From: UBA8516 sp964434855
Lineage (GTDB): Archaea > Thermoproteota > Nitrososphaeria > Nitrososphaerales > Nitrosopumilaceae
Assembly (NCBI GenBank): GCA_964434855.1
Contig: CAYSWR010000017.1
Span: 1-27,278 of the forward strand
Reading direction: 5' to 3'
Length of the DNA stretch: 27,278 nt
The notes under the pieces are model-generated. The model saw only the letters and a list, made by a program, of their open reading frames with translations, was not told the origin of the DNA and made no database searches. The first letter of the stretch is position 1; every line of letters starts with the position of its first letter. Of the stretch, positions 7,575 through 15,359 are shown one piece after another. The position numbers and the translations under genes are program-made.

Positions 7575-9275
7575 TTAATAATAATGATGTGAAGGACGTT
7601 GTTGTTTTCCTAGATTATCAAAATGATCATGTTTTTTCTGTCCTTCAGCATGAGTGTGTGTTGTACCATCTGCATGAGTATGAGTATACATTACAGGTTT
7701 TGCCATAAGAACATGATCAACGCGAATCAGTTGAATGGTTACTTCTGTAGCAGTCTTGAGAATTTGTTCTTTAACTAAATATGGATCAATGATATTTTGA
7801 GAAAACATTTCTTTTACCTTTCTTTCTATTGCATCAATTCCATACCAAGAGCGTCTTTTTTCCTCAGAAGACATAGAGTTTTTTGATCTCAATTGAGTAA
7901 TGACATCAACCACATTCATGCCTGCATTTCTTGCAATGGTAAGTGGTATCTCTTCTAATGCATCTGCAAATTTTTGTATTACAATTTGTTCTCTGCCGCT
8001 TATTGAGCGTGCTTTATTTCTAATTCTGTCTGCAATGATTGCTTCAACTGATCCCCCACCACCTACAATTAATGGTTTTATGAAAAAATCTTTTAGAACT
8101 GAAATTGCATCTAATACTGAACGGTGGTATTCATCAAGTAGCATCTTTGAGTTTGCTCTAAGTAAAAGTGTTACAGATTTAGGACTTCTACAATCATCAA
8201 CTAATACCATTTTATCATCACCAACAAATTTTTCGTATACTTTACCAGCGTAACCAAGATATTTTTCAGAGATATTTTCTAGATCGTTGGTAATAGTTGC
8301 ACCTGTTGCTTTTTGAAGCCAAAACAAATCATTTTCTTTTACTCTTTTGACTGAGATAATGCCTGCCTTGGCAAGATAATGTTGCGCAAGAAGATTGATC
8401 CCTTTTTGTGAAATTACTACATTAGCTCCAGAATTAATTATGTTCCGAGTCTTTAGTTTTATCACATCTGATTCTTTGGTCAAATATGACTGAATTTGAT
8501 TTGGTGATGTGATAATGATTTCTGCGTCAGTCTTTGTCCGTTTATCATCAAGCTCTTCATTGATAAGAAGAATTTTTGCATTGTTGATCAGTCTAGGCAT
8601 GCCAGAATTGTCAATGGTCTTATCAATAACGATGCCTTTAACAAGTTGGATGTCTGACGTATTGCCTGGTTTTTCTTCAATCTTTATGTCATCAACTTCG
8701 ATTTTATTATTTACAAAATCTGCAATAGTGCAAAATGCATCAACTACAAGTTTTGCAACAATACTTTCTTTTAGAGCAAGAAAAGATATTGCTTTTGAAG
8801 CCAGACAAGTATTAGCAAGTTTTTCCATAATACTTCTATCAGAATTCTTATATGGTTTAGCAATTTTCTCCAGAGTTTTAAGTGCAATTTCTAATCCACG
8901 TATATATCCAGTCTCAATTGTAGATGGAGAGATTCCCATATCCAATAATTCTTCAGTCTTTTCAACAAGAGAACCAGCTAAGACCACTACAGAGATAGTT
9001 CCATCTCCTACCTCATTGTCTACAGCATTTGATGCCTCAATCAAGACTTTGGCGGCAGGATGTTCTACGTCAATTTTACGTAGTATTGTTGCACCGTCTT
9101 TTGTAAGTGTAATTTCACCTAAAAGATCGATGTACATTTTTTCAAATCCTCGTGGCCCCAATGAACTTTTGATAAGTTCAGAAATCAATTTAGCTGCAAG
9201 TAAATTATATCTGCGTGCCTGTTCACCTTCACTTTGTCTTACGTCTTCACCCAATAGATGTTCTGTTGGATTCAT
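7575..9275 (-). CDS. Group II chaperonin (thermosome) subunit with His-rich C-terminus
   Basis: ATP-driven protein-folding chaperonin of the TCP-1/thermosome family. Clear hallmarks are SSLGPRGFEKM, LTKDGATILRKIDVEHPAAK, the nucleotide-binding NEVGDGT and the C-terminal GGGGSVEA region. It is divergent: instead of the flexible Gly-Gly-Met tail usual in thermosomes it ends in a 37-residue tail with eight histidines (THTHADGTTHTHAEG ... KHDH ... SHHYY) that could bind metal. Thaumarchaea usually encode more than one thermosome gene, and this would be the divergent one. I prefer the ATG at 9275 over the one at 9287: a GGAGAG stretch precedes it by three bases, and the TATA box at 9297-9306 predicts transcription starting about there. 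It lies 152 bp downstream of ureD, same strand. Confidence 0.92.
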   Translation of the reverse strand: MNPTEHLLGEDVRQSEGEQARRYNLLAAKLISELIKSSLGPRGFEKMYIDLLGEITLTKDGATILRKIDVEHPAAKVLIEASNAVDNEVGDGTISVVVLAGSLVEKTEELLDMGISPSTIETGYIRGLEIALKTLEKIAKPYKNSDRSIMEKLANTCLASKAISFLALKESIVAKLVVDAFCTIADFVNNKIEVDDIKIEEKPGNTSDIQLVKGIVIDKTIDNSGMPRLINNAKILLINEELDDKRTKTDAEIIITSPNQIQSYLTKESDVIKLKTRNIINSGANVVISQKGINLLAQHYLAKAGIISVKRVKENDLFWLQKATGATITNDLENISEKYLGYAGKVYEKFVGDDKMVLVDDCRSPKSVTLLLRANSKMLLDEYHRSVLDAISVLKDFFIKPLIVGGGGSVEAIIADRIRNKARSISGREQIVIQKFADALEEIPLTIARNAGMNVVDVITQLRSKNSMSSEEKRRSWYGIDAIERKVKEMFSQNIIDPYLVKEQILKTATEVTIQLIRVDHVLMAKPVMYTHTHADGTTHTHAEGQKKHDHFDNLGKQQRPSHHYY

Positions 9276-9296
9276 AATCTCTCCCATAGATTTAAT

Positions 9297-9306
9297 AATT
9301 ATAAAA
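9297..9306 (-). promoter_or_regulatory. TATA box for the thermosome gene
   Basis: TTTTATAATT-type box on the minus strand, centred about 27 bases from position 9275. It shows that the chaperonin has its own promoter and need not depend on read-through from the ureE-F-G-D operon. Confidence 0.55.
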
Positions 9307-9427
9307 ATGTGTCAGTTTCGATACAATTAATGAAAATCAGTAGAACAAATATCTAAAACAAATCAATTTGCTCCAGTTCAATTTTTTTACATGGTATTTG
9401 GAATTATTGTTGTATCAATGTATAATT

Positions 9428-10291
9428 TTACAGCACATTCATCCGAACAATATTAACTATAGTACTAATTAGATCTTTTATGTCATCTATAGAATTTGAA
9501 AGTATTCTTACAACCATCCCAGAATCATAAGGCAATGCTGAATATCCTGCTAACATAGATTTTGTTTTTATAGCTAAGTTAATTTCAGAACTCATTTTTT
9601 CATATTTGGCTGATTTTGTGATTATGTAGATAGTAGAACAAATTGTCTTGTTTGCAAACAGATATTCAAATTCTTTACTGTTTTTTTTAGGTTCCATATT
9701 AAGTACATCTGAAAAGAGTATCTTATCATTTTCATCATATGTAGTTAGACGAAGAAAACAGATATCAAAATCAAATTTTTCTCCAGATGCTAGTCGCCCT
9801 GCAGAAATTATTTCAGAATATATCATAGTGGAATTTGTTCCAATTTTTAGATTAACTTCTTGATAAAATTTAGATGATTTATAAGGAATGATTTGATTAG
9901 GTAGAAATTCTACATAGCTGCCATTCTGAGTAGTGACATTTACATACTGTGATGCATGGCTTTTTTCCATTTTGTATATTTTCGTGGCTGCTTGTGTAGT
10001 GACATATGATGAGGTATTCTCGCCAGCTATTATGTCAATTTCCATTTTATCACCTTGTAGTATTCCACCTGATGATGACATGATATAGATATGAGCAGTT
10101 TTTGGAAATTTGGTATCAGGATACATTGCTTTTTGAATTAAAAGTGGGGCTTTTGTTTGCAAGTCTTTAATGAAGGTTTTAGAATCTGTGTCTGTAGCAA
10201 GTTCTATTTTTATAATTCCATTATTACTAACTAGAGAAGGTTTGAGTTTACCGTAGGACTGAAATTGGCGGGGGATTTTTGAATTCATCAT
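9428..10291 (-). CDS. ureD: Urease accessory protein UreD (UreH)
   Basis: Scaffold that binds apo-urease and, with UreF and UreG, passes nickel into the active site. The 287-residue length fits the family, and conserved stretches are visible: SSSGGILQGDKMEIDI (about 71-86), the TTQAATKIYKME segment (family motif T.Q.a.K.y) and YVEFLPNQIIPYKSSKF, which corresponds to the family's L..lPqp.ipf..s.f. It is the last gene of ureE-F-G-D; its ATG overlaps the ureG stop as ATGA, indicating coupled translation. The later part is Lys/Ser-rich and less conserved. Confidence 0.93.
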   Translation of the reverse strand: MMNSKIPRQFQSYGKLKPSLVSNNGIIKIELATDTDSKTFIKDLQTKAPLLIQKAMYPDTKFPKTAHIYIMSSSGGILQGDKMEIDIIAGENTSSYVTTQAATKIYKMEKSHASQYVNVTTQNGSYVEFLPNQIIPYKSSKFYQEVNLKIGTNSTMIYSEIISAGRLASGEKFDFDICFLRLTTYDENDKILFSDVLNMEPKKNSKEFEYLFANKTICSTIYIITKSAKYEKMSSEINLAIKTKSMLAGYSALPYDSGMVVRILSNSIDDIKDLISTIVNIVRMNVL

Positions 10292-10950
10292 TTATGTCTC
10301 AGTTTTCGTATAGGTTTTTTGTCAAATAGTAAATCATTGATTATATGTTTCGCGATATGATGTACGCCTGAACCAGTTTTACAGTTAACGAATTCAAAAG
10401 GTTTGTTTGATCTGATTAATTTTGCATCACGCTCCATTATTGAAAGATCTGCTCCTACATATGATGCTAAATCAGTCTTGTTAATTACAAGAAGGTCGCA
10501 GCTTTCTATTCCCAAACCGCCCTTGCGTGGATATTTGTCTCCTCCAGAAACATCTACAATATAGATGAAATAATCTGCTAGTGCAGGACTAAATGTAGTC
10601 ATAGTGTTATCGCCACCACTTTCTATTATTATCAAGTCCAAGGTGGGATCCTTTTGTTCAATTTCGCTTACAACTGCCAGATTAATCGAGGGATCTTCGC
10701 GGATAGCTGTGTGTGGACAACCACCAGTTGCAATTCCTATAATCATGTCTTCTGGCATTATTTTTAATTCTGTAGCTAACGTGCGTTGCATTCGTTCCGC
10801 ATCTTCTTTAGATATAACATCGTTTGAAATTATGCAACATCGATAACCCTTTTTGCTTAAAATGGGTACAAGCATTTCAATTAGTCGTGTCTTACCAGAA
10901 CCAACAGGTCCGCCTATTCCAAGTTTTGGAATTGATCTGTTACTAGACAT
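10288..10950 (-). CDS. ureG: Urease accessory GTPase UreG
   Basis: SIMIBI-class GTPase that carries nickel and powers its insertion into urease. Motifs in order: P-loop GPVGSGKT (14-21), the metal-binding CPH (78-80 in GGCPHTAIRED), ESGGDN (110-115), VDVSGGD (132-138) and the guanine-specificity NKTD (157-160). At 220 residues it is of normal length and lacks the His-rich N-terminal stretch seen in some bacterial and plant UreG. It starts 17 bp after ureF and overlaps ureD by 4 bp. Confidence 0.97.
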   Translation of the reverse strand: MSSNRSIPKLGIGGPVGSGKTRLIEMLVPILSKKGYRCCIISNDVISKEDAERMQRTLATELKIMPEDMIIGIATGGCPHTAIREDPSINLAVVSEIEQKDPTLDLIIIESGGDNTMTTFSPALADYFIYIVDVSGGDKYPRKGGLGIESCDLLVINKTDLASYVGADLSIMERDAKLIRSNKPFEFVNCKTGSGVHHIAKHIINDLLFDKKPIRKLRHK

Positions 10951-10967
10951 GAAAATAGCTACTAAAA

Positions 10968-11669
10968 TTATGTAATAAACATTCTAGAATAATCATGCTC
11001 GTGCTCCATTTGTAAAATATCTGTAAATGGAGTTAGCTGCCACATATCGTTAAGAGATTTTCTTGGAATGTCTTTGATTAATATGTTAATTTCTTCTTCT
11101 AGACAAGTAAGAATCCATTGACCATCTAAATGTTGAATTATTCCCAATCTCAGTGCTGCTCCTATTACACTTACACTGTAAGAATAAAGCATCATTTTAA
11201 CAGCACTTTGTTTTGATATATGAAGACAATTTGCAGAAATTCCTAAACAAACTGGGTATGTGCCTTCACTTTGTTTTGATTCTATTTTGCTTTGAAATTT
11301 ACGAGCAAATTTATTTTCTTTATTAGAAGTCATGTAGATCACACAATTCATCATTTGTGGCCCTGATCTAACAGAGGCATTTCTGATTTCCTTAATTAGC
11401 TTCATTGAAAAAAATCTGTTATCAATATCAACTATTCTAGAAATATCATTATTTTGTGCTGCAATCATTGCTTCATATAAAACAACACAGTCACAAGGTG
11501 CAAGTTGAAAATGTATTTGTTGTCGTATGAATTGTAAAATGTCTCTTTTAGTTTTAATCTTATCATGTTTAACAAAAGATTCCAATCCACCTGACATGCC
11601 AAACATACCAGATGGGAAAAAAGAATCTGCAAGCTGCATGAGGTGAAATTCATTAGTGTTCATGTACAT
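10968..11669 (-). CDS. ureF: Urease accessory protein UreF
   Basis: All-helical partner of UreD that recruits UreG during nickel insertion. The family N-terminus is clear: LMQLADSFFPSGMFGMSGGLES (about 10-31), followed by an acidic/aromatic helical region with VRSGPQMM near 110. The 233-residue length is normal. The ATG at 11669 lies inside the end of ureE (17-bp overlap); a second ATG two codons later is an alternative. It lies 17 bp before ureG in the ureE-F-G-D operon. Confidence 0.9.
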   Translation of the reverse strand: MYMNTNEFHLMQLADSFFPSGMFGMSGGLESFVKHDKIKTKRDILQFIRQQIHFQLAPCDCVVLYEAMIAAQNNDISRIVDIDNRFFSMKLIKEIRNASVRSGPQMMNCVIYMTSNKENKFARKFQSKIESKQSEGTYPVCLGISANCLHISKQSAVKMMLYSYSVSVIGAALRLGIIQHLDGQWILTCLEEEINILIKDIPRKSLNDMWQLTPFTDILQMEHEHDYSRMFIT

Positions 11670-12162
11670 CCATTCCCCTTATTGGTTGAAAGATTCTTTC
11701 TTCTACTTTCAGTTCTATATGGTCTATTACAGCATGTAATAACTTTCTAAATATGTCAACTTCAGAATCTGCCTGTATGGGAAAGGAGATCACGCCTTTA
11801 TCAACTGCAATTGGTCGATGTCTATTTCCTATAATGTGACCTATCATTATACATAATGGGGTCAGATTCTTTGATTTTTTCTTTAGTCTAATTGAGATAA
11901 TTTTTTCCGGCAACTGTTCAACAACGATAAATTTCTTTGGCGTAGATAATAAAACATCACCGTGCTGCAGTTTTGTTTCAGATTTTAGCACCAATCCCAC
12001 ATCTGTTCCTCTATCAGTTTTTCTTCTTAATCTGTTTCGTTCCATTTCTAATCTGGAGATTTGCAATCTTTCATAATTTCCAACAGATTTCATTTGTTTG
12101 TAAATACTTTGAAGTGTCTTATTGTGAAAAATATTGCCAACAACAGAAGTTATTGTATGCAC
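11653..12162 (-). CDS. ureE: Urease nickel metallochaperone UreE
   Basis: Nickel-binding dimer that delivers Ni2+ to UreG and urease. The N-terminal domain carries the basic LRRKTDRGTDVGLVL stretch, a family feature, and the C-terminal ferredoxin-like domain carries GHIIGNRHRPI with the conserved nickel-binding H115. The protein ends VHEH after 169 residues and lacks the long His-rich tail of many bacterial UreE proteins. The start is GTG at 12162, as no in-frame ATG precedes the conserved region. It is the first gene of the leftward accessory operon and faces ureA across about 100 bp. Confidence 0.92.
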   Translation of the reverse strand: MHTITSVVGNIFHNKTLQSIYKQMKSVGNYERLQISRLEMERNRLRRKTDRGTDVGLVLKSETKLQHGDVLLSTPKKFIVVEQLPEKIISIRLKKKSKNLTPLCIMIGHIIGNRHRPIAVDKGVISFPIQADSEVDIFRKLLHAVIDHIELKVEERIFQPIRGMDVHEH

Positions 12163-12228
12163 AATATTACACTTTTACCATCGAAATTATGTTTTTCCAA
12201 GAATAGGAATTTTGTTTATTTGAAGTCA

Positions 12229-12238
12229 CTTATAAATA
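12229..12238 (+). promoter_or_regulatory. TATA box for ureABC
   Basis: CTTATAAATA is a near-consensus archaeal TATA box. With the usual spacing, transcription begins at about 12259-12262, downstream of the ATG at 12240; this is what decides the ureA start. Confidence 0.65.
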
Positions 12239-12266
12239 CATGAAGCGTCGATATGTCATTCATTGT

Positions 12267-12569
12267 ATGATGCTTACACCAAAAGATATTGACAAATTGT
12301 ATATTTTTATGACTGCCGAGGTGGCACGTAAAAGAAAGTCAAGGCATCTGAAGCTTAATTATCCTGAATCTGTAGCCCTGATTGCTGATCACATTGTGGA
12401 AGGTGCTAGAGATGGCAAATCTGTTTCCATGTTGATGCGAACCGGCAGAAAAGTGCTAACAAGAAATGATGTTTTACCAGGAGTTCCTGAACTTGTAAAA
12501 ACTGTACAAGTAGAAGCTACATTTGAAGATGGAACTAAACTTGTAACTGTTCATGATCCAATTGTGTGA
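12267..12569 (+). CDS. ureA: Urease gamma subunit
   Basis: Structural subunit of the urease (UreABC)3 complex. From the double ATG at 12267/12270 the protein reads MMLTPKDIDKLYIFM, matching the usual family start (M.LTPRE.DKL), and gives exactly the typical 100 residues. Conserved segments are KLNYPESVALIADHIVEGARDGK, GVPELVKTVQVEATF and DGTKLVTVHDPIV. The frame is open up to an ATG at 12240, but that codon sits only two bases past the TATA box and would not be transcribed from this promoter. It is followed by ureB after 6 bp. Confidence 0.95.
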   Translation: MMLTPKDIDKLYIFMTAEVARKRKSRHLKLNYPESVALIADHIVEGARDGKSVSMLMRTGRKVLTRNDVLPGVPELVKTVQVEATFEDGTKLVTVHDPIV

Positions 12570-12575
12570 TCTAAT

Positions 12576-12941
12576 TTGATTCCTGGTGAATATTTTCTAT
12601 CCAAAGATCCAGTAATTGCAAATGTTGGAAGAAAGACGCTAAAAATCAAAGTAAGTAACACGGGTGATAGACCAATCCAAGTTGGCTCTCATACGCATTT
12701 TTTTGAGGTAAACAAATTTCTTGCATTTACAAGAGAAAAAGCATATGGATGTCATCTTAACATTCCAGCAGGGACTTCAATCAGGTTTGAACCAGGTGAT
12801 ACTAAAGAAGTTGAGATAACAGAATATGGTGGCAAGAGAATTGTATATGGTTTCAATGGACTTGTCAATGGAAAATTAGATCTCAAGAAAAATTCAGCAA
12901 TTAAGAAAGCAAAAGAGAAAGGATTCAAAGACAGTGTATAG
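12576..12941 (+). CDS. ureB: Urease beta subunit
   Basis: Small beta-barrel structural subunit of urease. It begins with TTG at 12576 (IPGEYFLSKDPV) and shows the family core: VSNTGDRPIQVGSHTHFFEVN, LNIPAGTSIRFEPGDTKEVEI and GGKRIVYGFNGLVNG. 121 residues, slightly longer than the usual ~100-105, with a Lys-rich C-terminus. The stop is immediately followed by the ureC start with no gap, so A, B and C are separate genes in one operon. Confidence 0.96.
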   Translation: MIPGEYFLSKDPVIANVGRKTLKIKVSNTGDRPIQVGSHTHFFEVNKFLAFTREKAYGCHLNIPAGTSIRFEPGDTKEVEITEYGGKRIVYGFNGLVNGKLDLKKNSAIKKAKEKGFKDSV

Positions 12942-14654
12942 ATGGTACTAAAAATTCCAAGAAAACAATACTCAGATTTGTATGGACCTACTGTAGGCGA
13001 TAAAATCAGGCTTGCAGATACTGATTTAATCATTGAAATTGAAAAAAACTTGCTAACATATGGAGACGAGGTTGTGTTTGGAGGAGGAAAAAGTATACGT
13101 GATGGAATGGGGCAAGCCAGTGGAGTAACTAGTAAGAACGCACTTGATCTAGTAATTACAAATTCCATTATCATGGATCCGATTCTTGGGATCATCAAGG
13201 CAGACATTGGCATAAAAAATGGTTTGATAGCAGGAATTGGGAAGGCAGGAAACCCAAATGTTATGAACGGTGTAAATATGACAATATCATCAAATACAGA
13301 AGTCATAGCTGGAGAACATACAATATGTACTCCAGGGACAATTGATACTCATATCCATTTTATTTCTCCACAACAAGTCATAGAGGCAATATGCAACGGA
13401 ACAACTACTATGATTGGCGGTGGTACTGGACCTGCAGATGGCACTAATGCTACAACATGTACCCCTGGACCTTGGAACATTCATAGAATGTTAGAAGCAG
13501 TTGAAGAACTACCCATGAATTTTGGTTTCTTAGGCAAGGGAAATGATTCCTTAGAACCTGCTTTGATGGAGCAGATTGAAGCTGGTGCATGTGGATTAAA
13601 ATTACATGAAGATTGGGGTTCTACTCCTGCCACAATTGATGCGGCATTACGAGTTGCAGACAAAACCGATACTCAAGTTGCCATCCACAGTGATACTTTG
13701 AATGAATGTGGTTTTGTTGATGACACAATCGAGGCTATTGCTGGAAGAGCAATTCATACTTATCATACAGAAGGTGCTGGTGGAGGACATGCACCAGATA
13801 TCATGAAGATCGCTGGTGAAAAAAACATTTTGCCTTCTTCAACAACCCCTACAAGACCATATACTGTAAATACACTAGACGAACATTTGGATATGATGAT
13901 GGTTTGCCATCATCTAAATTCTTCAGTACCAGAAGATGTGGCATTTGCAGAATCTAGAATTAGAGGTGAAACAATTGCTGCAGAAGATGTGTTGCATGAC
14001 ATTGGTGCTTTAAGCATGTATTCTTCTGACAGTCAAGCAATGGGCAGAGTTGGTGAAGTCAATATCAGAGCATGGCAGACTGCAGACAAAATGAAAAAAA
14101 TGACTGGTAAGTTAAAGGAAGAAAAAGGCGACAATGATAATTTACGTGTCAAGAGATATCTTGCAAAGACTACCATCAACCCTGCAATAACACATGGTAT
14201 TTCAGATTATGTTGGTTCTCTTCAACCTGGAAAATTAGCTGATATTGTTATCTGGACACCGCCATTCTTTGGTGTAAGACCAAAACTTGTAATAAAAGGT
14301 GGTTTTATTGCATATTCTCTCATGGGTGACCCTAATGCATCTATTCCGACTACAGAACCAGTTTATTATCGCCCTATGTTTGGATCAATGGGCAGAGCTA
14401 AATATTCTACATCGGTAACATTTACGTCAAAACTTGCGATAAAAAACAAAATAGCAGAAAAGCTTGGACTAGAAAAAAAATTACTTCCAGTTAAAAATTG
14501 TAGAACGATAGGTAAGAAAAACATGATACATAACAATCTTGTCCCGAAAATAGAAATTGACCCTGAAACTTATACAGTTAAAGTGAATGGAAAACTAGCA
14601 ACTATTAAACCAGCAGAAAAATTATCATTGGCAAGACTATACAATTTGTTCTAG
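12942..14654 (+). CDS. ureC: Urease alpha (catalytic) subunit
   Basis: Nickel amidohydrolase that hydrolyses urea to ammonia and carbamate, supplying ammonia for oxidation and CO2 for fixation. 570 residues, the normal length. All catalytic residues are in place: metal ligands H137 and H139 (DTHIHF), the lysine to be carbamylated K220 (GLKLHEDWG), H249 (AIHSDTLNE), H275 (TYHTEGAGGGHAPD) and D363 (SSDSQAMGR), with the catalytic-flap histidine H323 (VCHHLN). The enzyme should be active. ATG start directly after the ureB stop. Confidence 0.98.
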   Translation: MVLKIPRKQYSDLYGPTVGDKIRLADTDLIIEIEKNLLTYGDEVVFGGGKSIRDGMGQASGVTSKNALDLVITNSIIMDPILGIIKADIGIKNGLIAGIGKAGNPNVMNGVNMTISSNTEVIAGEHTICTPGTIDTHIHFISPQQVIEAICNGTTTMIGGGTGPADGTNATTCTPGPWNIHRMLEAVEELPMNFGFLGKGNDSLEPALMEQIEAGACGLKLHEDWGSTPATIDAALRVADKTDTQVAIHSDTLNECGFVDDTIEAIAGRAIHTYHTEGAGGGHAPDIMKIAGEKNILPSSTTPTRPYTVNTLDEHLDMMMVCHHLNSSVPEDVAFAESRIRGETIAAEDVLHDIGALSMYSSDSQAMGRVGEVNIRAWQTADKMKKMTGKLKEEKGDNDNLRVKRYLAKTTINPAITHGISDYVGSLQPGKLADIVIWTPPFFGVRPKLVIKGGFIAYSLMGDPNASIPTTEPVYYRPMFGSMGRAKYSTSVTFTSKLAIKNKIAEKLGLEKKLLPVKNCRTIGKKNMIHNNLVPKIEIDPETYTVKVNGKLATIKPAEKLSLARLYNLF

Positions 14655-14705
14655 TGTTTCAGTCAGGAACAATATATTTTTATATTTACGAGTACAACTT
14701 GTCAT

Positions 14706-14960
14706 ATGAATCCAGTTAGTACGAGAGAAGAAGTAGAAAAGGCTTCTAAGAAAGTAGTAGAAACACTATACGGAACTGACATCCAAGATTTCAAAATAAG
14801 AGAGTTGTTTGCTTTACCAGAGAAAGGTCCAAGAACAGCTTGGGATGTGCAGACAACATTCCTGTCAAACAAGCAAAAGTATACCGTTGATCTTGAGATT
14901 CAAGAAAAGGACGGACAGGTTACTAATGCTAGACTAATTGACAAGATGGTACCATTGTAG
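14706..14960 (+). CDS. Small hypothetical protein downstream of urease
   Basis: 84 residues, soluble, no Cys. An N-terminal charged helix (REEVEKASKKVVETLYG) is followed by what looks like a small beta-sheet (AWDVQTTFLSNKQKYTVDLEIQ, DGQVTNARLIDKM). The alternation is faintly like the GvpO or PepSY type of small helix-plus-sheet fold, but I would not assign either. It lies 51 bp after ureC with an AT-rich TATA-like run (around 14675-14690), so it probably has its own promoter and a very short leader. Function unknown. Confidence 0.75.
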   Translation: MNPVSTREEVEKASKKVVETLYGTDIQDFKIRELFALPEKGPRTAWDVQTTFLSNKQKYTVDLEIQEKDGQVTNARLIDKMVPL

Positions 14961-15013
14961 ATCTTTCGATAATTAGTGATTTAAAAAATTAGTTATAGAA
15001 AGTTCCAGAGAAT

Positions 15014-15151
15014 TTAAGATCTCTTATTTTGTTTTTTTTCTGTGATTTGTAACTCAGTACGAGTTCCAATTACATCTAATCTTCTTTCGATTTCAGGATG
15101 CAACTTGATGTATTCAATAAATAGATAACAAAGACTATTTTCTATAATCAC
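15014..15151 (-). CDS. Possible 45-residue protein overlapping the small membrane protein
   Basis: A GTG-initiated frame that starts 14 bases inside the end of the 55-residue membrane-protein gene and ends in TAA. The product is hydrophilic after a short hydrophobic start (FIEYIKLHPEIERRLDVIG, then TELQITEKKQ). The composition looks more protein-like than chance, but there is no homology I can name. It could be a separate coupled gene or the frameshifted cytoplasmic tail of the upstream protein. Confidence 0.35.
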   Translation of the reverse strand: MIIENSLCYLFIEYIKLHPEIERRLDVIGTRTELQITEKKQNKRS

Positions 15152-15302
15152 GTATTATGATAATTACAATCCAAACTGCACCCATGGCTATTGTACCATA
15201 TCCTGCACCAACATACATAGGTTGAGGAGGTTGCAATTGAGTTAAACCAACCCCCAAAAGTAATAAAATTACAGCAAACATATGCTGCTTTGCTCCTCTC
15301 AT
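15135..15302 (-). CDS. 55-residue two-helix membrane protein next to the SSS transporter
   Basis: ATG at 15302 to TAG at 15135. Two hydrophobic helices, residues 8-21 (MFAVILLLLGVGLT) and about 31-50 (VGAGYGTIAMGAVWIVIIII), are joined by a Pro/Gln-rich loop (QLQPPQP); the N-terminus is basic and the C-terminus RDYRK. A GAG/TAAT-rich stretch and only 57 bp separate it from the transporter stop on the same strand, so it is probably co-transcribed. Several SSS-family carriers in bacteria have a small membrane partner encoded beside them (YjcH next to ActP is one example), which makes an accessory role plausible here; there is no sequence match to support it. Confidence 0.65.
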   Translation of the reverse strand: MRGAKQHMFAVILLLLGVGLTQLQPPQPMYVGAGYGTIAMGAVWIVIIIIRDYRK

Positions 15303-15359
15303 TAACGAGTTTTAGCACAACAACCTAATAAGATTTTTAGCGGTTCTTGATTTAAAATA

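Larger units (their letters stand above)
14961..15359. other. Roughly 400-bp stretch holding two very small minus-strand genes
   Basis: This apparent gap contains the 55-codon frame at 15135-15302 and the overlapping 45-codon frame at 15014-15151, both on the minus strand and described separately. Nothing else is evident apart from a T-rich run at about 15024-15040, which could help terminate the rightward transcript from 14706. Confidence 0.5.

Noticed and set aside
8509..9330. 273-codon open frame on the + strand, antisense to the thermosome
   Set aside because: Shadow of the strongly conserved chaperonin gene; Ser/Ile-rich translation without family motifs.
12752..13306. 184-codon open frame on the minus strand under ureB/ureC
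   Set aside because: Antisense to urease genes with all catalytic motifs; hydrophobic, Pro-rich shadow translation.
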